Below are positions 15,935 through 26,468 of a stretch of 54,097 nucleotides of DNA, in pieces. How positions within the stretch are numbered: the first letter of the stretch is position 1; every line of letters starts with the position of its first letter. Origin of the DNA: Candidatus Rifleibacteriota bacterium (GTDB taxonomy: Bacteria > Muiribacteriota > Ozemobacteria > Ozemobacterales > Ozemobacteraceae); the NCBI GenBank assembly GCA_015233155.1, contig JADFYG010000006.1, positions 36,490 through 90,586 of the forward strand, given 5' to 3'. A program made the translations under genes and the position numbers. Below the pieces are notes generated by a model that saw only the letters and a program-made list of their open reading frames with translations, was not told where the DNA came from and made no database searches.

Positions 15935-16702
15935 ATGCGACGGATTTTCTCTGGACTGGTGCTCGGTTGTCTTTTCGCTCTCGTATTGACAGGGTTCGCC
16001 GGAAGAGCTGAAGCCACACCTTCGTCGACGCTCTGGACAAACATGACCCCGGATATTCAGGGGTTCGATGTGCTTCATCTGGGTATCGACAACTACTTTA
16101 CCGTAATGCGCAAGACGCGCGATGGCGGTGGCTCATTCCCGACCGACTTCGGGTTAACGATGGGGGTGCTGCGTTCCCAGAAGCTGCAATTGGAATTGGG
16201 CTTCGATTTGCTCGAGTCGTCCGATGACCCGCTGTATTTCAACGCCAAACTGGGTTACGCCGAGGGGGCTTTGGGCACCGATTCCCTGGCTCTGCAAATA
16301 GGAATCTTCAATGTGGGCACCAACAGAGGGGTAACGAACCAGAATGTGGCCTATCTAGTGCTCGGCCACACGTTCAAAAATTTCGGACGCTTGTCGGCTG
16401 GCCCGTACCGCGGCAACCCCGACATATTGCGCAACAGTAACGGGGGCAAGGAGAATACCGGTTACATGGTGGCATTCGACCACGGCTTCCGTCCGACCAA
16501 AGGCCCTGACGGAAATACGTTCAATCGGTTTGTATTTTGCGCTGACTACGCTTCAGGGAAGAATGCAATTGGGGGTGGGGGCACAGGACTGTATTATTAC
16601 TTCACAAAGGATGTCAGCCTCCTGACCGGCCCCGTCTGGTTCAACGACACCGGAATCAACGGCAAGTGGAAGTGGACGACCCAACTCGATGTCAATTTCT
16701 AA
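15935..16702 (+). CDS. Predicted outer-membrane beta-barrel protein
   Basis: A 255-residue protein with a signal peptide (LVLGCLFALVLTGFAGRAEA-TPS) and AAGGAG before the ATG. The mature chain alternates hydrophobic and polar residues in short strands (LQLELGFDLLES, YFNAKLGYAEGAL, LALQIGIFNVG, VAYLVLGHTF, GLYYYFTKDVSLLTGPVWF) and ends KWTTQLDVNF. The C-terminal Phe and strand pattern are the usual signal for outer-membrane assembly. About 10-12 strands would fit. It lies directly upstream of the kdp promoter region and could allow solute passage across the outer membrane, but that role is inferred from position only. Confidence 0.7.
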   Translation: MRRIFSGLVLGCLFALVLTGFAGRAEATPSSTLWTNMTPDIQGFDVLHLGIDNYFTVMRKTRDGGGSFPTDFGLTMGVLRSQKLQLELGFDLLESSDDPLYFNAKLGYAEGALGTDSLALQIGIFNVGTNRGVTNQNVAYLVLGHTFKNFGRLSAGPYRGNPDILRNSNGGKENTGYMVAFDHGFRPTKGPDGNTFNRFVFCADYASGKNAIGGGGTGLYYYFTKDVSLLTGPVWFNDTGINGKWKWTTQLDVNF

Positions 16703-16848
16703 CGAATTACCAGGTCAATGCGTCACATCCTCCATGATTCCCTGCCGGCATGTGATGGACTAAGAATGCGCCTTCTGTCGATGGGTGTTCGACTGATTTC
16801 CATTGTGAGAGCACCTACCAATTATAAAATATTTTACACGTAATTATC

Positions 16849-16873
16849 GGACACGGCACGCCGTGTCCCTACG
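16849..16873 (+). repeat. Short palindrome plus CCCTACG repeat, copy a
   Basis: GGACACGGCACGCCGTGTCC is followed directly by CTACG. The same design, a variable palindrome whose 3' arm runs into CCCTACG, is found at 34570-34613, 40154-40197 and, inverted, at 46598-46623. It lies in the 443-base gap 16703-17145, which also holds the kdp promoter and its activator sites. Confidence 0.7.
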
Positions 16874-16991
16874 GCGATTTGTCGCCTAATTATTACGCCA
16901 TTACTTTTTGTGATTGGTATAACCATATTGCTTTTGAACGCATTTTCAAAAGTTGTGTGGTGCTTTATAATGGGTTGTCCCTTCGCTGATA

Positions 16992-17035
16992 TTGCAAAAT
17001 GCGGGCTCACTGTTGAAAGTTTTTGCAGCCTGCAA
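16992..17035 (+). promoter_or_regulatory. Tandem activator sites (UAS) upstream of the kdp sigma-54 promoter
   Basis: The proximal site TTGCAGCCTGCAA (17023-17035) is a perfect palindrome centred 62 bp before the promoter GG. The distal degenerate site TTGCAAAATGCGG (16992-17004) is centred exactly 31 bp upstream. A separate inverted repeat, CTTTTGAA-N6-TTCAAAAG (16931-16952), lies further up and may or may not be related. Confidence 0.65.
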
Positions 17036-17088
17036 TGTAGAGGAATGATTTATCCACCCGATTTCGGTTAAACCGCTCTAATCCAAGC

Positions 17089-17105
17089 TTGGCATTATTC
17101 ATGCG
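17089..17105 (+). promoter_or_regulatory. Sigma-54 promoter of the kdp operon
   Basis: TTGGCATTATTCATGCG has GG at 17091-17092, ten bases and GC at 17103-17104, with TGGCA complete. Transcription would start near 17116, about 30 bases before the first small reading frame. No c-di-AMP (ydaO-type) riboswitch pattern was seen in the leader. Confidence 0.72.
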
Positions 17106-17145
17106 TATAAGTATCAATCGAATATTTTTCGATCTGGAGGTCAAT

Positions 17146-17229
17146 ATGATTGAATTAATAACCACCGTGATTTTTATAAGTTTCCTTTTCCTAAGCGTGC
17201 AGTTTATACGCTTTCTTGAGCGTTTATAA
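17146..17229 (+). CDS. 27-residue single-helix membrane peptide at the head of the kdp operon
   Basis: GGAGG lies 5 bases before ATG 17146. The peptide is one membrane helix, MIELITTVIFISFLFLSVQF, closing with the basic tail IRFLERL. It is 13 bases ahead of kdpF. It differs from KdpF but matches it in size and topology, and could be a second small subunit or a stabilising peptide of the pump. The strong ribosome site and position directly after the promoter argue that it is translated. Confidence 0.6.
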   Translation: MIELITTVIFISFLFLSVQFIRFLERL

Positions 17230-17242
17230 AACGAGGTGAAAT

Positions 17243-17332
17243 ATGACGTTTGATTATTTGCTGGGTGGCGTATCCGCCATCTTTATCACTATTTACCTGT
17301 TTTACGCGTTGTTCTGGCCAGAGAAATTCTAA
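17243..17332 (+). CDS. kdpF: KdpF-like small subunit of the potassium P-type ATPase
   Basis: A 29-residue, single-helix peptide (MTFDYLLGGVSAIFITIYLF) ending YALFWPEKF. KdpF peptides typically end with a Leu/Arg-Pro-Glu-x-Phe motif and stabilise the KdpABC complex in the inner membrane. The ribosome site GAGGTG is 5-6 bases upstream. A 118-base interval without a recognisable gene separates it from kdpA. Confidence 0.8.
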   Translation: MTFDYLLGGVSAIFITIYLFYALFWPEKF

Positions 17333-17450
17333 GTGCATCTCGCACTAAATAATGGGGCATTTCGAACCTCGTCGAATTACGTCGCTATGCGCCTAATCCG
17401 ACCAACGACAGCTCTGGAAATTGCAGTGAGTGATACTAAGGGAGTCAATT

Positions 17451-19172
17451 ATGACAATTTTGGGATGGCTACAAATAATTATTTTCTGTTTGGCCATATT
17501 GGCGCTTACCAAGCCAATGGGAGTTTACATTTTCAACATACTGGAGACCCCTCATAAGCCAATGTCGGTTGTGATAGAACCGATTAAAACTCTTACGGAA
17601 AAACTTGCCGGGGTCGACTCGAAGCAGGAACAAACATGGGTCGAATACGCCCTTTCTGTTATGTATTTCAGCATGATAACCTGTGTCGTTACCTATGTCA
17701 TTCTGCGTCTGCAGGATCTTCTGCCGTTGAATCCTCAGAAATTTTCGGGAGTTCCCTCGGCCCTTGCCTTTAACACCTCATCGAGTTTTACCACCAACAC
17801 CAACTGGCAAGCCTACACCGGCGAATCGACCATGAGCTATTTCAGTCAAATGGCGGGTCTCGCCTGGCACAACTTTTTGTCCGCAGCCGTCGGTATCGCC
17901 GTGGCCATAGCTTGCGCCCGTGGATTCACCAGAAAAATCCCCAAGGATGCTCCCAAGACCATCGGGAATTTCTGGGCGGATTTGATGAATATCACTTTGT
18001 ATGTCCTTATACCCATATCGATAATTGGGGCATTGGTTCTTGTTTCCAATGGGGCCATTCAAAACTTTTCTCCTTACCCGGAAATAAGAACCATGGAAAA
18101 TGCGACACAAACCATTCCCCTGGGACCGGTCGCTTCACAGGAATCCATAAAACAGCTAGGGACAAATGGGGGAGGATTTTTCAATGCCAATGCCGCCCAC
18201 CCTTATGAAAGCCCAACTCCCTTCACCAACTTTGTATCCATGTTTCTCATTTTCCTTATTCCTGCCGGTCTTACATACACCTATGGATTAATGGCAAAAA
18301 ATTCCAAACAGGGCTGGGTATTGCTTATTGCAATGAGTATCCTTTTTGGAATGGGCGTCGTAACCGTTTATTGGGCGGAAAGTAAGCCAAACCCCGTTCT
18401 GAATTCCCTTCCCCTGAATCAAACGGCCGGAAATCTCGAAGGAAAGGAAATGCGTTTTGGGGTGGCGAATTCGGCATTATACTCGGTAGTAACCACCGAT
18501 GCATCGTGCGGAGCGGTGAACAGCATGCACGATTCCTTCAGCCCCCTGGGCGGGATGGTTCCTTTGCTGAACATTGCGCTCGGGGAAATCATTTTCGGGG
18601 GTGTCGGCTCCGGATTGTATGGAATGCTGATCTTTGTCATGCTGAGCGTGTTTATTGCAGGCCTGATGGTGGGTCGTACGCCGGAATACCTGGGGAAAAA
18701 GATCGAAGTGAAGGAAATGAAGCTGGTAACTCTGTACATTTTGATTTTCCCGATATTGATCCTTCTTCCCTCCGCATGGTCATCCATTGCAACCTATGGT
18801 CAGAGCTCGTTGAACAATGGTGGACCTCACGGGTTAAGCGAAATTCTGTATGCCTTTACGAGCGCTTCGGGAAACAACGGTTCCGCTTTCGCCGGGTTAA
18901 ACGCCAATACGGACTGGTACAACTATTCTCTGGGGGCGTGCATGCTGTTTGGTCGCTTCTGGATGATGCTCCCCGTGCTGGCTTTGGCCGGATCAATGGC
19001 GGGCAAGAAAACCGTCCCGGAAAGTCTGGGAACTTTTCCAACCGATAACCTGACATTCGTCTTTCTCCTGGTTTCCATTATTCTCATTGTCGGGGCTCTG
19101 ACCTTTTTCCCCGCACTATGTCTGGGGCCCATTGTGGAACATTTCCTGCTCCTGAAAGGCAAGGTGTTTTAA
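17451..19172 (+). CDS. kdpA: Potassium-transporting ATPase, potassium-binding subunit
   Basis: A 573-residue protein with about ten membrane helices. ATG at 17451 is preceded by AGGGAG; an upstream in-frame codon at 17430 lacks support. The four selectivity-filter loops of the KdpA/superfamily-of-K-transporters fold are visible: [27 protein letters not shown] and [10 protein letters not shown]. It forms the high-affinity K+ path in the inner membrane and works with KdpB, KdpC and KdpF. kdpB begins one base after its stop, indicating translational coupling. Length and motifs are ordinary for the family, so the pump itself should be functional. Confidence 0.98.
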   Translation: MTILGWLQIIIFCLAILALTKPMGVYIFNILETPHKPMSVVIEPIKTLTEKLAGVDSKQEQTWVEYALSVMYFSMITCVVTYVILRLQDLLPLNPQKFSGVPSALAFNTSSSFTTNTNWQAYTGESTMSYFSQMAGLAWHNFLSAAVGIAVAIACARGFTRKIPKDAPKTIGNFWADLMNITLYVLIPISIIGALVLVSNGAIQNFSPYPEIRTMENATQTIPLGPVASQESIKQLGTNGGGFFNANAAHPYESPTPFTNFVSMFLIFLIPAGLTYTYGLMAKNSKQGWVLLIAMSILFGMGVVTVYWAESKPNPVLNSLPLNQTAGNLEGKEMRFGVANSALYSVVTTDASCGAVNSMHDSFSPLGGMVPLLNIALGEIIFGGVGSGLYGMLIFVMLSVFIAGLMVGRTPEYLGKKIEVKEMKLVTLYILIFPILILLPSAWSSIATYGQSSLNNGGPHGLSEILYAFTSASGNNGSAFAGLNANTDWYNYSLGACMLFGRFWMMLPVLALAGSMAGKKTVPESLGTFPTDNLTFVFLLVSIILIVGALTFFPALCLGPIVEHFLLLKGKVF

Positions 19173-19173
19173 C

Positions 19174-21225
<2,052 letters not shown>

Positions 21226-21236
21226 GGAGAACAAAT

Positions 21237-21824
21237 ATGTTTAAGATAATATGGGCTTCGATTGTGTATACATTCATTACGCTGATACTCACGGGAATTA
21301 TCTATCCCTGTTTCGTTACCTTTTGCGCGCAAATGATATTTCCATACCAGGCTAATGGAAGTTTTATAAAAAATGACGCCGGCCAAATTGTGGGCTCAGA
21401 GTTGATTGCCCAACCTTTTCAAAACCCCATATATTTTCAACCTCGCCCTTCCGCCGCCGGAAATGGTTATGACCCAACCTCATCGGGTGGATCAAATTAT
21501 GCTCAGACCTCCCAAAAATTGCTTGATCGCATTTCTTCGGACGTTGCCCGCCTGCAAAAGGAAAATCCTCAGGCGGTAGGCTCGATTCCGGTTGAGCTGG
21601 TAACGACTTCAGGAAGCGGATTAGATCCCGATCTATCACCAGACGGGGCTGAATGGCAGATACCGAGAGTGGCCGCAGCCCGGGGGGTCACCATAGAGCG
21701 CGTAAAGCAGGTATTGGATTCGGCAATTGACCAGCCGCAATTCGGTTTTCTCGGGGAGCCAAGGGTAAACGTGCTTAAGTTAAACATTGCCCTTGATCAC
21801 CGATTTGGAGTCTCGTCCAAGTAA
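21237..21824 (+). CDS. kdpC: Potassium-transporting ATPase, KdpC subunit
   Basis: A 195-residue protein with one N-terminal membrane helix (IVYTFITLILTGIIYPCFVTF) and the periplasmic KdpC domain. The domain contains GSELIAQPF, YFQPRPSAAGNGYDP, VTTSGSGLDPDLSP and RVAAARGVTIERVKQVLD, the family hallmarks. KdpC holds the KdpA-KdpB complex together and promotes ATP binding. GAGGAGAAC precedes the ATG. It is the last transport gene; the 293 bases after it hold a dispersed repeat and a fragment that looks like a receiver-domain remnant. Confidence 0.97.
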   Translation: MFKIIWASIVYTFITLILTGIIYPCFVTFCAQMIFPYQANGSFIKNDAGQIVGSELIAQPFQNPIYFQPRPSAAGNGYDPTSSGGSNYAQTSQKLLDRISSDVARLQKENPQAVGSIPVELVTTSGSGLDPDLSPDGAEWQIPRVAAARGVTIERVKQVLDSAIDQPQFGFLGEPRVNVLKLNIALDHRFGVSSK

Positions 21825-21895
21825 CGGTTGAGGGGGAATCACTCATGAATGCAAGAAAAATATTGGGTAGTGGCATACTCTTATCTGACGACCAA

Positions 21896-21936
21896 ATTTA
21901 ACCACAGATGGACACGGATGAACACAGATAAAAAAA
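21896..21936 (+). repeat. ACACAGAT-type dispersed repeat, single copy
   Basis: TTAACCACAGATGGACACGG continues as ATGAACACAGATAAAAAA. It matches the units near 14543-14640. Repeats with this motif occur widely in environmental genomes (general knowledge). It separates kdpC from the regulatory genes. Confidence 0.65.
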
Positions 21937-21961
21937 CACAATAATAGCAGCATCAGTTAAA

Positions 21962-22078
21962 TTACCCCACCATCAAATATTTATCATTGATGACGACAGG
22001 AATGTTGCCGCCCGGTTAAATCTTCTGCGGTTGACGGGAGATGAAGAAAAGAGTGATATTCAAGCAGATGAAAGATGA
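21962..22078 (+). pseudogene. Possible remnant of a response-regulator receiver domain
   Basis: The frame reads ...QIFIIDDDRNVAARLNLLRL... and stops at 22078. The pattern hydrophobic-hydrophobic-I-D-D-D-x-N-x-A/L is the classical first strand and acidic pocket of a receiver domain. There is no start codon in frame, no phosphorylation-site half, and the dispersed repeat at 21896-21936 abuts its upstream side. A kdpE-like or other receiver gene may once have stood here. The match is short and could be chance. Confidence 0.3.
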
Positions 22079-22117
22079 AACCTTTCTGTCCAGGATAATG
22101 AAGTTTAGGAAAAACCT

Positions 22118-23272
22118 TTGGAAATCATGAAAGACAAGCCGGAAGACTTTCTCGAACTCCTGCAAAAAGCCAAAAAGGGACAATTGAAAGTCTTTTTGGG
22201 ATTTGCCGCCGGGGTCGGAAAAACATACCAGATGCTCAAGGACGCCCAAGCCTTGAAAAGCCGTGGAGTTGACGTGGTCATAGGATACATCGAAACCCAT
22301 AACCGACCCGAAACCGCCGCTCAAATTCAGGATCTTGAAATTGTACCCAGACAAAAAATCGAATACCGTGGTGTGTTTATTGAGGAGATGGATGTAGACG
22401 CTATCATCGCCCGTAATCCTCAGATTGCAATTGTGGATGAGGTGGCGCACACAAATGTTCCAGGTTCCAGGAACAAACGACGATATCAGGACATTCTCCA
22501 GATCCTGGAAAAAGGCATCAATGTTATCTGCGCTTTTAACATTCAACACCTCGAGAGCCTGAACAACCTGGTTGAAAGAACCGTGGAAATAGCCATTCGT
22601 GAGACCGTGCCTGATTCTATTATCAAGCAGGCTCACCAGGTGGTAACTGTAGATCTCGCAGTGGAAGACCTTCTTGACCGCCTGCGAAGCGGAAAGATTT
22701 ACGCCCCGGAAAAAGTTGAATGGGCCTTGTCCAATTTCTTCCGGGACGAGCATCTCAGCGCTCTTCGGGAGCTTGCCTTGCGAGAAGTCGCGGAAAGTCT
22801 TGAAAGAGGCAATAACACTTTCGTTACAAAAAAGGACTCCTATCAACCTTCTGCCAAACCAGTTCGACGAGTTATGGTTTGTATCGCCTCTGCATCTCCC
22901 CGCGCTCTTGTTCTGTTGCGCAAGGGGTCGCGGCTTGCAGGAAAGTTAAACACTCATTGGTTTGCGGTATACGTGGAAACCCCGCAGGAAAACCCGATGA
23001 GAATTGATTCAGAGACCCAACGGATTCTCATGAATACTCTTGAAACGGCCAGAGAGCTTGGGGCGGAGGTTGCCCGTCTCCAATCTTCAGATCCGGTAGG
23101 AAGCCTTCTCGAATTCGCTATGTCCCATGGAGTTGGAGACATAATAATTGGCCGCTCAAATCAGCCCTGGTGGAAACAGGCTTTGGGTTTATCTCCTGTT
23201 CATCGCCTGATCAATGAAGCCCAGGGCTTTGATGTTCATGTTGTTTCCTACGACGAGGACGACCGCTTATGA
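22118..23272 (+). CDS. kdpD: KdpD N-terminal half only: ATP-binding sensor domain plus universal-stress domain
   Basis: A 384-residue protein. Residues about 20-230 are the KdpD sensor domain, with Walker A GFAAGVGKTYQML, GYIETHNRPET and Walker B-like AIVDEVAHTNVPGSRNKRRYQDI. Residues about 250-375 form a universal-stress-protein fold (VMVCIASASPRALVLLRKGSRLA ... GDIIIGRSNQPWW). The four membrane helices and kinase core of full KdpD are absent. The next gene, overlapping by ATGA, encodes a separate membrane histidine kinase, so the two together may do the work of one KdpD. KdpD proteins limited to this half are known from cyanobacteria and Deinococcus. TTG at 22118 has AGGA at good spacing; ATG at 22127 is the alternative. 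Confidence 0.9.
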   Translation: MEIMKDKPEDFLELLQKAKKGQLKVFLGFAAGVGKTYQMLKDAQALKSRGVDVVIGYIETHNRPETAAQIQDLEIVPRQKIEYRGVFIEEMDVDAIIARNPQIAIVDEVAHTNVPGSRNKRRYQDILQILEKGINVICAFNIQHLESLNNLVERTVEIAIRETVPDSIIKQAHQVVTVDLAVEDLLDRLRSGKIYAPEKVEWALSNFFRDEHLSALRELALREVAESLERGNNTFVTKKDSYQPSAKPVRRVMVCIASASPRALVLLRKGSRLAGKLNTHWFAVYVETPQENPMRIDSETQRILMNTLETARELGAEVARLQSSDPVGSLLEFAMSHGVGDIIIGRSNQPWWKQALGLSPVHRLINEAQGFDVHVVSYDEDDRL

Positions 23273-25083
23273 AAATGCAGGCGAAACTTTTCCTGGCCAT
23301 GGTGCCAACGGTCATTGTTCTGATCTTTAGCGGCTTTTTTGCATCCTCAGCCATTTCTCAGGTCAGCCTCCTTTCACAAGCCATTATCAAGGACAATTTT
23401 CTGAGCGTTTTGGCGGTTCAACGAATGATAGATGCTATTGATCGGCTGGACTCGGCCGCTCTTTTTCGCCTGACCGGCAAGGCAAGTGAAAGTGTGGTTT
23501 TGTCCGAAAAATACGGAAAAATTTTTGAAACTCAGCTTCAGATAGAGGAGAAAAATATTACCGAACCTGGAGAACTTGAAGCAGTAAAAAATTTGCGCGA
23601 CAACTGGAAGTTTTACCAGGATAATTTCCGTCTTTTTTGTTCCCTTTCTTCGGAAAAAGGTTTGATGGAATATCATGAACACCTGTATCCACTGTTTTTG
23701 GAAATCAAGAAAAACACAGAACACATCCTCAATTTAAACCAGGATGCCATGGTTCAAAAAAGCGATCGGGTTCAACTGATGGGCCAGAGATTGAATCATT
23801 TTACCGTTCTGGTTATTCTCTTTGCCTCCGCGGCAGGAATTCTATTTTCGATTTTTTGGGGACGACGAATTCTTCGTCCTCTTTCAGTTCTGACTCAGAC
23901 TACTCAAAGAATTGCCACCGGCGATTTTGAGGCCCGGGCTTTGATCCATGGAACAGATGAAATTGCCGAACTTTCAAGGGAATTCAATTTGATGGCTGAC
24001 CAGCTTGTACAACTTCAAAGAAGCTCCCTGGGGGAACTTCTACTCGCTCAGCAGGGCTCCCAGGCCGCCATTGATAGTCTCCCCGACCCTGTGATTGTTT
24101 TTGATCTTCAGGGAGATCTTATCAATATCAACAGTGCCGCTGAAGCGGAACTAAAGATCACGCTGAAACATAAAAAATTGACTGCGGATCCTGCAATCAA
24201 TCCAGTTCTGCGGGAGACAATAGAACGGGTCGGAAAACATATTTTAGGCGGCAAAGGGCCATATTTCCCAAGGAGTTTTGAAGAAGCCATCCAGATAGGC
24301 ACACCGGAGGGCGAAAAATTTTACCTGCCCAGGGGAAATCCACTGCGGGACGAAAATCAAGTTATAGGGGCAACTATTATTTTGCAAGAAATTTCCCGCC
24401 TTCGCCGTTTTGATCAGTTGAAGAGTGATTTGGTGTCCACTGTATCCCATGAATTCAAAACGCCTCTTACTTCTCTGCGCATGGCAATTCACTTATTGCT
24501 TGAACATGTCGTTGGTGAATTGAATAACAAGCAGGAAGAGCTTCTTTATTCTTCAAGGGAAGATTGTGAGCGACTCCAGACACTTGTTGATGACCTTCTT
24601 GATCTATCAAAAATCCAGGAAGGGAAGATACAAATGGCTCTTCAGCCAATTTCGGCGGAATCTTTCATTGAAGATGTGATTGCATCGCAGCGTTTGCTTG
24701 CGGAAGAGCATGGCATTGAATTGAAAACTTTAATGGAGTCGATTCAAGTCCAGGCGGATCGCGAGAGAATTCAGATTGTCATGAAAAACCTGATTATCAA
24801 TGCTATCAGACATTCCCCTCCGAAAAGCAGTATCGAAATCCGGCTCTCCCGAAAGGATCAGAAAGCAAAAATCGAAGTAGTGGATTCAGGAGCTGGCATT
24901 CCTCCGGAGTATCAGTCGAAAATTTTTGAAAAGTTTTTCCGGGTCCCTGGAACTCCAGGAGCGGGATCAGGACTAGGATTATCCATATCAAGGGAGATAA
25001 TTGAAAAGCATGGTGGAGAAATAGGCCTGATAAGCACCCAGGGCCAGGGATGCACCTTCTGGTTCACCCTGCCTCTGGCATAA
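23269..25083 (+). CDS. Membrane sensor histidine kinase (4-helix sensor, HAMP, PAS, HisKA, HATPase), partner of split KdpD
   Basis: A 604-residue protein. There are two membrane helices (about 7-29 and 182-200) around a helical periplasmic sensor. A HAMP segment follows (about 200-252, RRILRPLSVLTQTTQRIATGDF), then a PAS-like part (about 265-370, SLPDPVIVFDLQGDLININ). The dimerisation H-box VSHEFKTPLTSL has its His at about 393. The ATPase core carries NLIINAIRHSP, VVDSGAGIPPEYQSKIFEKFF and GSGLGLSISREI. All catalytic motifs are intact. Overlap with the KdpD half-gene (ATGA) implies equal expression. The likely phosphotransfer targets are the NtrC-type regulators downstream, since no OmpR-type KdpE is in the window. 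Confidence 0.92.
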   Translation: MKMQAKLFLAMVPTVIVLIFSGFFASSAISQVSLLSQAIIKDNFLSVLAVQRMIDAIDRLDSAALFRLTGKASESVVLSEKYGKIFETQLQIEEKNITEPGELEAVKNLRDNWKFYQDNFRLFCSLSSEKGLMEYHEHLYPLFLEIKKNTEHILNLNQDAMVQKSDRVQLMGQRLNHFTVLVILFASAAGILFSIFWGRRILRPLSVLTQTTQRIATGDFEARALIHGTDEIAELSREFNLMADQLVQLQRSSLGELLLAQQGSQAAIDSLPDPVIVFDLQGDLININSAAEAELKITLKHKKLTADPAINPVLRETIERVGKHILGGKGPYFPRSFEEAIQIGTPEGEKFYLPRGNPLRDENQVIGATIILQEISRLRRFDQLKSDLVSTVSHEFKTPLTSLRMAIHLLLEHVVGELNNKQEELLYSSREDCERLQTLVDDLLDLSKIQEGKIQMALQPISAESFIEDVIASQRLLAEEHGIELKTLMESIQVQADRERIQIVMKNLIINAIRHSPPKSSIEIRLSRKDQKAKIEVVDSGAGIPPEYQSKIFEKFFRVPGTPGAGSGLGLSISREIIEKHGGEIGLISTQGQGCTFWFTLPLA

Positions 25084-25237
25084 ACTTCCTCTGCTAATCC
25101 TAGTTAGTAAAACTCCTCAAAACAGGACATTGCGCTAACAATCCGGAATTGGCCAACAATACCGCTCAACCTAAGCATGGAATGTTGGGAGTAGATTGCC
25201 AGGTGCAAGCGGAATCAAATTGGTGATTCAACTTTCC

Positions 25238-25281
25238 TTGCAATTTGCAATATTTATAGGTTTTTCAATTGATAATTGCAA
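25238..25281 (+). promoter_or_regulatory. Tandem activator sites (UAS) upstream of sigma-54 promoter 3
   Basis: The distal site TTGCAATTTGCAA (25238-25250) is a perfect palindrome. The proximal degenerate site TTGATAATTGCAA (25269-25281) is centred 63 bp before the promoter GG, with 31 bp between centres. This is the same geometry as at the kdp promoter, with the strong and weak copies swapped. Confidence 0.65.
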
Positions 25282-25335
25282 TCATTTTGCCTCGTCTAAT
25301 TACTCATAATCGACGAAACAATGATCACATGCAAC

Positions 25336-25352
25336 CAGGCATAACATTTGCG
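25336..25352 (+). promoter_or_regulatory. Sigma-54 promoter 3, before the four-helix sensor and regulator genes
   Basis: CCAGGCATAACATTTGCGG has GG at 25338-25339, ten bases and GC at 25350-25351, with GGCA and TTGC intact. Transcription would start near 25363, 79 bases before the GTG at 25442. The 358-base gap 25084-25441 holds only this promoter and its sites. Confidence 0.7.
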
Positions 25353-25441
25353 GCCTATTTTCAGGGCTGAAATGATGGAAAGGCCAAGCGAAGGGTCTGT
25401 CTCGACCAAAGGCAACGGCAAAGATACAAGGGGAGGACATT

Positions 25442-26413
25442 GTGACGATTCTGAGTTGTAGGAAGGAACTTCTGTGGATGACCGCCGGAGCAGTGATTGC
25501 TCTCGTGATCATGTTTTTTGTGCATCATTTCAAAACAGAGCAAAATATAACCGATCTACTCAGCTTCAAGGCTAGGCGGGCTGACCTGGTAGGCAGGTTG
25601 CGCCTGAATCTGGCCTTGGCATCGGAGGCTGAGAAAAGTGCTGTTTTGGCCGTCACCGATAAGGATTCACAGACTTTTGCGGATCAGGCGCGCTCTGCCA
25701 CGGCGGAAATGGAGCGGGAACTCAAGGAACTGGGAGAACTGCTGGCGATTGGCGGGACAACAGATGAAAAGTCCCATTTAGATCAATTCACAAAGGTATT
25801 TACCGATTTCCAACATATAGACAACGAGTTGCTGGATTTAGCCGTCAAAAACAGCAATATTAAAGCTTACAGCCTGGCTTTTGGCCCGGCCGCAGACACG
25901 CTCAAGGAAATGGATAGCGCCCTGTCCAGGCTTGTTGCGAAGAACACCGAAACCGCGGAGGCAAAGAATGTGGCAATGCTCGCTTTCGGTATACAGGCAG
26001 CGGCGTTACGCATACAAACTCTTCTTGCACCACACATTGCAGAGGAGAGCGACAAGAAAATGGACGATATGGAGGCTTTGATGACCAGGGAGGATCAGCA
26101 GGTTCTCAAAAATCTGAGTAACCTGGCGGCGCTCCCGACACTTCGTGGTGATCCCGACCTTGCAACAGCTACGATGGATTACACCCGGTTCAATGAGGTC
26201 AGGGGGCGTATCCTCGTTCTATCCCGTGAAAACACTAACGTCCGATCCCTGGCTATTTCCCTTGGCCAGAAGCGCAAGGTATCGTTTCTCTGCCAGGACA
26301 TTTTATCCGCCCTTCAACAGGCTATTCTTGAGGAGCCAATTGCGGGGGTGAATAACGTGGTGGTATCAAACCCCCGTTCCCTGCAAGCTGAGTTTTCGGG
26401 GAAAGGCAATTAG
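25442..26413 (+). CDS. Membrane-anchored four-helix-bundle sensor protein without output domain
   Basis: GGGGAGG precedes the GTG start. The 323-residue protein has one N-terminal membrane helix (about 12-29, MTAGAVIALVIMFFVHHF) followed only by long amphipathic helices. These resemble the MCP-type four-helix-bundle ligand domain (FKARRADLVGRLRLNLALASEAEKSA; FTDFQHIDNELLDLAVKN). There is no second membrane helix, HAMP, kinase or methyl-accepting tail. It sits between the kdp histidine kinase and an NtrC-type regulator and has its own sigma-54 promoter, so it may modulate the kinase by binding a periplasmic signal or by direct contact. No specific family name is certain. Confidence 0.7.
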   Translation: MTILSCRKELLWMTAGAVIALVIMFFVHHFKTEQNITDLLSFKARRADLVGRLRLNLALASEAEKSAVLAVTDKDSQTFADQARSATAEMERELKELGELLAIGGTTDEKSHLDQFTKVFTDFQHIDNELLDLAVKNSNIKAYSLAFGPAADTLKEMDSALSRLVAKNTETAEAKNVAMLAFGIQAAALRIQTLLAPHIAEESDKKMDDMEALMTREDQQVLKNLSNLAALPTLRGDPDLATATMDYTRFNEVRGRILVLSRENTNVRSLAISLGQKRKVSFLCQDILSALQQAILEEPIAGVNNVVVSNPRSLQAEFSGKGN

Positions 26414-26468
26414 GTCGCGATTTATCGATCGGGAAGGCGGGAGTATTGATGAATTCCGGCTGTAGAAA

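Noticed and set aside
16703..17145. A c-di-AMP (ydaO-type) riboswitch before kdp
   Set aside because: I looked for the conserved blocks and saw none; the interval is explained by a repeat, activator sites and a sigma-54 promoter.
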